Assembly (NCBI GenBank): GCA_018657625.1
Contig: JABHWU010000055.1
Coordinates: forward strand, 1 to 54,809
Source: Deltaproteobacteria bacterium
GTDB lineage: Bacteria; SAR324; XYD2-FULL-50-16
Length of the DNA stretch: 54,809 nt
Reading direction: 5' to 3'
Shown: positions 52,201-54,809 of the stretch, piece by piece
How the letters are laid out: each line of letters starts with the position of its first letter
How positions within the stretch are numbered: the stretch's first letter is position 1
Translations under genes and position numbers: made by a program
Notes under the pieces: generated by a model
The model's database searches: none
Seen by the model: only the letters and a program-made list of their open reading frames with translations
What the model was told of the DNA's origin: nothing

Positions 52201-53799
52201 TTAGGCTTTTTTAAAGTGACGAACAATAGGAACTCCTTCCGGATTCATGGCTGGAATAATTGAATTTCGATAAATGGTCGGTGCCGATTCATGGGTTATA
52301 AACCGATAAGATCCCGATTTTTCCATCAGATCCTGCATCCGCTGATACATCTTATCCCGTTTGGCCGGATCAACCTCAACTGCAGCTGCAGCATGCAATT
52401 TATCAAATTCAGGATTGCTGAAACGTTCCCAGTTCCAAACTCCTACTTGCTCTGTCACAAACCACATGGTGTACCAATAGGGATCTGGTTGACTGGAAAA
52501 GCGATTAGTAATCAACTGGATGTTTTTAACCTTTTCCTTCATTTCTTTTTCCGAACCCAACACCCAGAATTGTCCGGATTCATGGACATTAACTTTCAAT
52601 CGGATTCCAGCCTCGGCTAAACTGGCTTGAATCACCTGGGCCTGAGTAATAATGGTCGTTTTATTCAAGCAGTCCAGAGTAAGATCAATTCCATCAGGAT
52701 AACCGGCTTCAGCCAATAGTTTTTTGGCACCTTTAGGATTTGCTTTTGGCGGAATAATGTTTTTTTCACGATGCCCTAACAAACCAGGAGGAATAATACC
52801 GGTAGCTGGTTTAGCCATTCCGAAATAGGCCGCTTCAAGGATATCATTGATATCAACAGACATTTGGACAGCTTTACGCACCCGTATATCTTTCAACATG
52901 GGGTTATCGGCATTAATCCCGATCCAACTATAATAAAGCGATGGTTTATTAACCACATTGCTATTCGGCGTAGGATTGGTTTTAAACATCTCATATGAGG
53001 AAACGCTAATACGGGTGAAATCCAAGTCACCGGCTTCAAATCCGATCTCAGCTGTTTTTTCATCATCGATGGGATAAAATTGAATTTCTTTAAAATCCGG
53101 CTTAGGCCCTACCCAGGCAGGATTTCGAACTAGCACAGTTACCTGCTTAGGTTTCCATTCTTTAAGAATATATGGCCCTGAGCAAGCAGGTGGTTGTGTT
53201 GTAAACTTTTCTCCCACTGACATCATCGCTTTCTTAGACAAAATCGTACCGGAACTTCCTGGTAAAGAAGTCATCCACATCGGTGCGAAAGGCTTTGATA
53301 GCACAATGACGGCCTTGTATTTATCTATGATTTCAATTTTTTCCATTAATGACCAGTCACTGGCATATGGTGACTTGGTTTTCGGATCAGCAATGCGTTC
53401 GTAGGAATATTTGACATCCTCAGTAGTCATTTCACCAAAACCACCACTAAACATGATACCCTTTTTTAGCTTAAATTCAATGCGAGTCGGACTAACTTGT
53501 TTCATGTACTCTGCCGCTTCAGGTTCCCATTCCCACTTATCACCCGGTTTAAAGGCAATCAGTTTGTTCTGCAGACATCCATTAACAATATCTTCATTTT
53601 TCGATTTGGTATAAGCGGGGTCAAGCGTCAGGATATCTGAATAAAGGCGGATTCTCAAAATATTCCCGTCAGCAGACCAGGAGGTTCCCGGAAGAGCCGC
53701 TTCACCCATCAAAATGGCAGTTGTCGCTGCAGATAACTGCATAAACCGCCGTCTGGTGATTTGTTGGTAGCCATGTTCTGTTTTTTTGGATTTAAACAC
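52201..53799 (-). CDS. dppA: Peptide-type ABC importer substrate-binding protein, Tat-exported
   Basis: 532 residues of the SBP_bac_5 family, the periplasmic ligand-capture part of the importer. The N-terminus carries a twin-arginine signal (TRRRFMQLSAATTA), so it is probably exported folded through Tat, unlike the Sec-exported E. coli DppA. Landmarks include LRIRLYSDILTLDPAYTKSKN, FKLKKGIMFSGG and LDCLNKTTI. The start is GTG with AGGAG 5 nt upstream. The substrate could be a peptide, nickel or a quaternary-amine conjugate. It heads the operon, with an 18-bp palindrome 165 nt upstream. Confidence 0.93.
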   Translation of the reverse strand: MFKSKKTEHGYQQITRRRFMQLSAATTAILMGEAALPGTSWSADGNILRIRLYSDILTLDPAYTKSKNEDIVNGCLQNKLIAFKPGDKWEWEPEAAEYMKQVSPTRIEFKLKKGIMFSGGFGEMTTEDVKYSYERIADPKTKSPYASDWSLMEKIEIIDKYKAVIVLSKPFAPMWMTSLPGSSGTILSKKAMMSVGEKFTTQPPACSGPYILKEWKPKQVTVLVRNPAWVGPKPDFKEIQFYPIDDEKTAEIGFEAGDLDFTRISVSSYEMFKTNPTPNSNVVNKPSLYYSWIGINADNPMLKDIRVRKAVQMSVDINDILEAAYFGMAKPATGIIPPGLLGHREKNIIPPKANPKGAKKLLAEAGYPDGIDLTLDCLNKTTIITQAQVIQASLAEAGIRLKVNVHESGQFWVLGSEKEMKEKVKNIQLITNRFSSQPDPYWYTMWFVTEQVGVWNWERFSNPEFDKLHAAAAVEVDPAKRDKMYQRMQDLMEKSGSYRFITHESAPTIYRNSIIPAMNPEGVPIVRHFKKA

Positions 53800-53963
53800 G
53801 TTTTTCTCCTAAAAAGAGGGTGAATAAAGCAATAAACCGAGCAGTGCGCCTTTAATTGATGGTTTTTAAAAAGTCATTGACGCTCATTCTAATTGCGTAA
53901 AACCCGGCCAGAAAGATTAATTCTTACCAATCTCGATTCCATTTGATCACGAGAGACAAGATA

Positions 53964-53981
53964 TATACGTATATACGTATA
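53964..53981. promoter_or_regulatory. Perfect 18-bp palindrome, possible GntR/HutC operator
   Basis: TATACGTATATACGTATA at 53,964-53,981 is a perfect palindrome. Its core GTATATAC fits the HutC-subfamily consensus GT-M-TA-K-AC. It lies 165 nt before the dppA start and the regulator at 44,298 is of that subfamily, so binding is a reasonable inference. The rest of 53,800-54,218 shows no gene. Confidence 0.65.
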
Positions 53982-54218
53982 AGGCGATACTATGATTTAT
54001 GTCAATTTTAATATTTTAACCCAAATACAGTCATTAGGGTTTACAAAAATTAAATCAATAAAAACATATTATTAAAAAAAGCACTGCGCGTATATTTTTA
54101 AAATCTATTATCATACATTCCTGAAATATTCTATAATACGATAACATTTTCAATAAGAATAAAAACGAGCATTCCTAATATTAAACTAACGATCTCCCTA
54201 CAATTTTTTTATTTAATC

Positions 54219-54366
54219 TAGTCCTTGAACCAAAATGCATCAATCCGGTAATTAGGGGATCGTTGCGAAGTCTCACGATCCTCGTAACTATTTGGTTTTT
54301 CATGGTTAAGTCCTTGCTAAGTACTGTACATGTCCCCGAATTACCTATTTTTCGTTCAGACACTAT
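54219..54366. repeat. R3 repeat, right copy
   Basis: TAGTCCTTGAACC, CATCAATCCGGTAATTAGGG, ATCGTTGCGAAGTCTCACG and TACATGTCCCCGAATTACC, ending TTTTCGTTCAGACACTA. It is the right boundary copy of the pair that brackets the catabolic operon. Short apparent frames on the minus strand within it are not genes. Confidence 0.85.
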
Positions 54367-54809
54367 TTATGAAATCTGGGATGAAAAAGGAATGATTTTC
54401 TTGGAACGTGGGTTATCATAATTGAGATCCGGTTTAAATTCAGGAACTATTGTTTTTAGTTGTTTGATAATATCTGCTTTATTATCTGTTTTTAAAATTG
54501 ATCTTAACTCTTGGATCATTGTTTCCAGTTCCTTCCACTGAAAAAAATGTTCATTGGCGGTGAAGATTTTCGGATGACTTGTTTTTTGACCGTTGGCCTT
54601 ATCTATCAGTAATTCTTCATAAAGTTTCTCCCCTGGTCGTAAACCGGTGATGTTGATATCAATATCGTCTCCTAATTTAAAACCGCTAAGTTCTATCATT
54701 TGAACAGCCAGATCATAAATTTTTACCGGTTCTCCCATATCTAATAAGAATACATCGCCACCTTTTCCTAAAGCTCCAGCTTGAATCACTAATCGAGATG
54801 CTTCCGGTA
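54367..54809 (-). CDS. CapD-like nucleotide-sugar dehydratase/epimerase, C-terminal fragment
   Basis: About 147 codons of the 3' end of a membrane-associated SDR (CapD/WbpM/FlaA1-like) that makes UDP-linked deoxy-amino sugars for capsule or O-antigen. PEASRLVIQAGALGKGG, VFLLDMGEPVKIYDLAVQMI and ITGLRPGEKLYEELL are the family's C-terminal signature. The frame is open to the right edge, so the gene is cut by the window. The R3 repeat starts directly at its stop codon. Confidence 0.9.
   Translation of the reverse strand, partial: PEASRLVIQAGALGKGGDVFLLDMGEPVKIYDLAVQMIELSGFKLGDDIDINITGLRPGEKLYEELLIDKANGQKTSHPKIFTANEHFFQWKELETMIQELRSILKTDNKADIIKQLKTIVPEFKPDLNYDNPRSKKIIPFSSQIS

Noticed and set aside
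54181..54363. Minus-strand frame in the R3 repeat
   Set aside because: It is only the open frame of the repeat; the other copy does not keep the same protein.
1..54809. CRISPR array, rRNA or tRNA genes
   Set aside because: No regular short repeats with unique spacers and no rRNA or tRNA signature were found. The dispersed R1-R4 elements are irregularly spaced and long.

Overview
The window is AT-rich DNA from a diderm (Gram-negative) bacterium. The evidence is LolA lipoprotein sorting, GmhA for LPS heptose, an outer-membrane beta-barrel protein, SPOR/LysM envelope proteins and a DksA-type regulator. I cannot fix the phylum from sequence alone. No rRNA, tRNA or CRISPR array was seen.

Layout. 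(1) 1-14,454 is mostly housekeeping: guaA (complete except for its stop codon, which lies off the left edge), gmhA, a long phosphohexomutase, PEP carboxykinase, lolA with secreted and DksA-like partners, a GAF/HD-GYP protein, a secreted FlgT-like protein, an SDR enzyme and a ParB-like protein. (2) 14,455-23,800 is an accessory island rich in short repeats. It holds a DUF4143 ATPase, a TlpA-like thioredoxin, a diversity-generating retroelement (DGR), a hicBA pair whose toxin gene carries an internal deletion, a RelE/Phd toxin-antitoxin pair, a truncated tlpA copy and an orphan ribbon-helix-helix antitoxin. (3) 24,064-42,611 returns to chromosomal genes: an M48 protease, a tailless ftsZ, mrp, a hybrid histidine kinase, a NapF-like ferredoxin, a HAD phosphatase, tsaD, a SPOR/LysM protein, paaK with an ACT protein, a prolidase-like peptidase and an HDAC-like hydrolase. 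(4) 42,859-53,799 is a catabolic block on the minus strand: a Dpp/Opp-type ABC importer (A, B, C, D, F), an MttB-family methyltransferase, an M20 peptidase, a collapsed FAD oxidoreductase, a GntR/UTRA regulator and an amidohydrolase. (5) The right edge cuts a CapD-like polysaccharide biosynthesis gene.

The main discovery is the DGR at 16,814-21,324. A secreted PEGA/FGE-sulfatase (C-type-lectin fold) target ends in a variable repeat (VR, 19,191-19,313). The matching template repeat (TR, 21,202-21,324) overlaps the 3' end of the reverse transcriptase gene. Aligned by eye without gaps over 123 positions, TR and VR differ at 23 sites, and 22 of these are adenines in the TR, changing 16 codons. 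HRDC-like and Avd accessory genes lie between target and RT. The target reading frame is broken by one base in an A5C5 run, so either the sequence has an error or this target is inactive.

Other notable points are an FtsZ that stops exactly at the end of its GTPase core, a catabolic operon bracketed by ~148-bp direct repeats with a HutC-like palindrome upstream of dppA, several gene remnants, and at least four families of short dispersed repeats.
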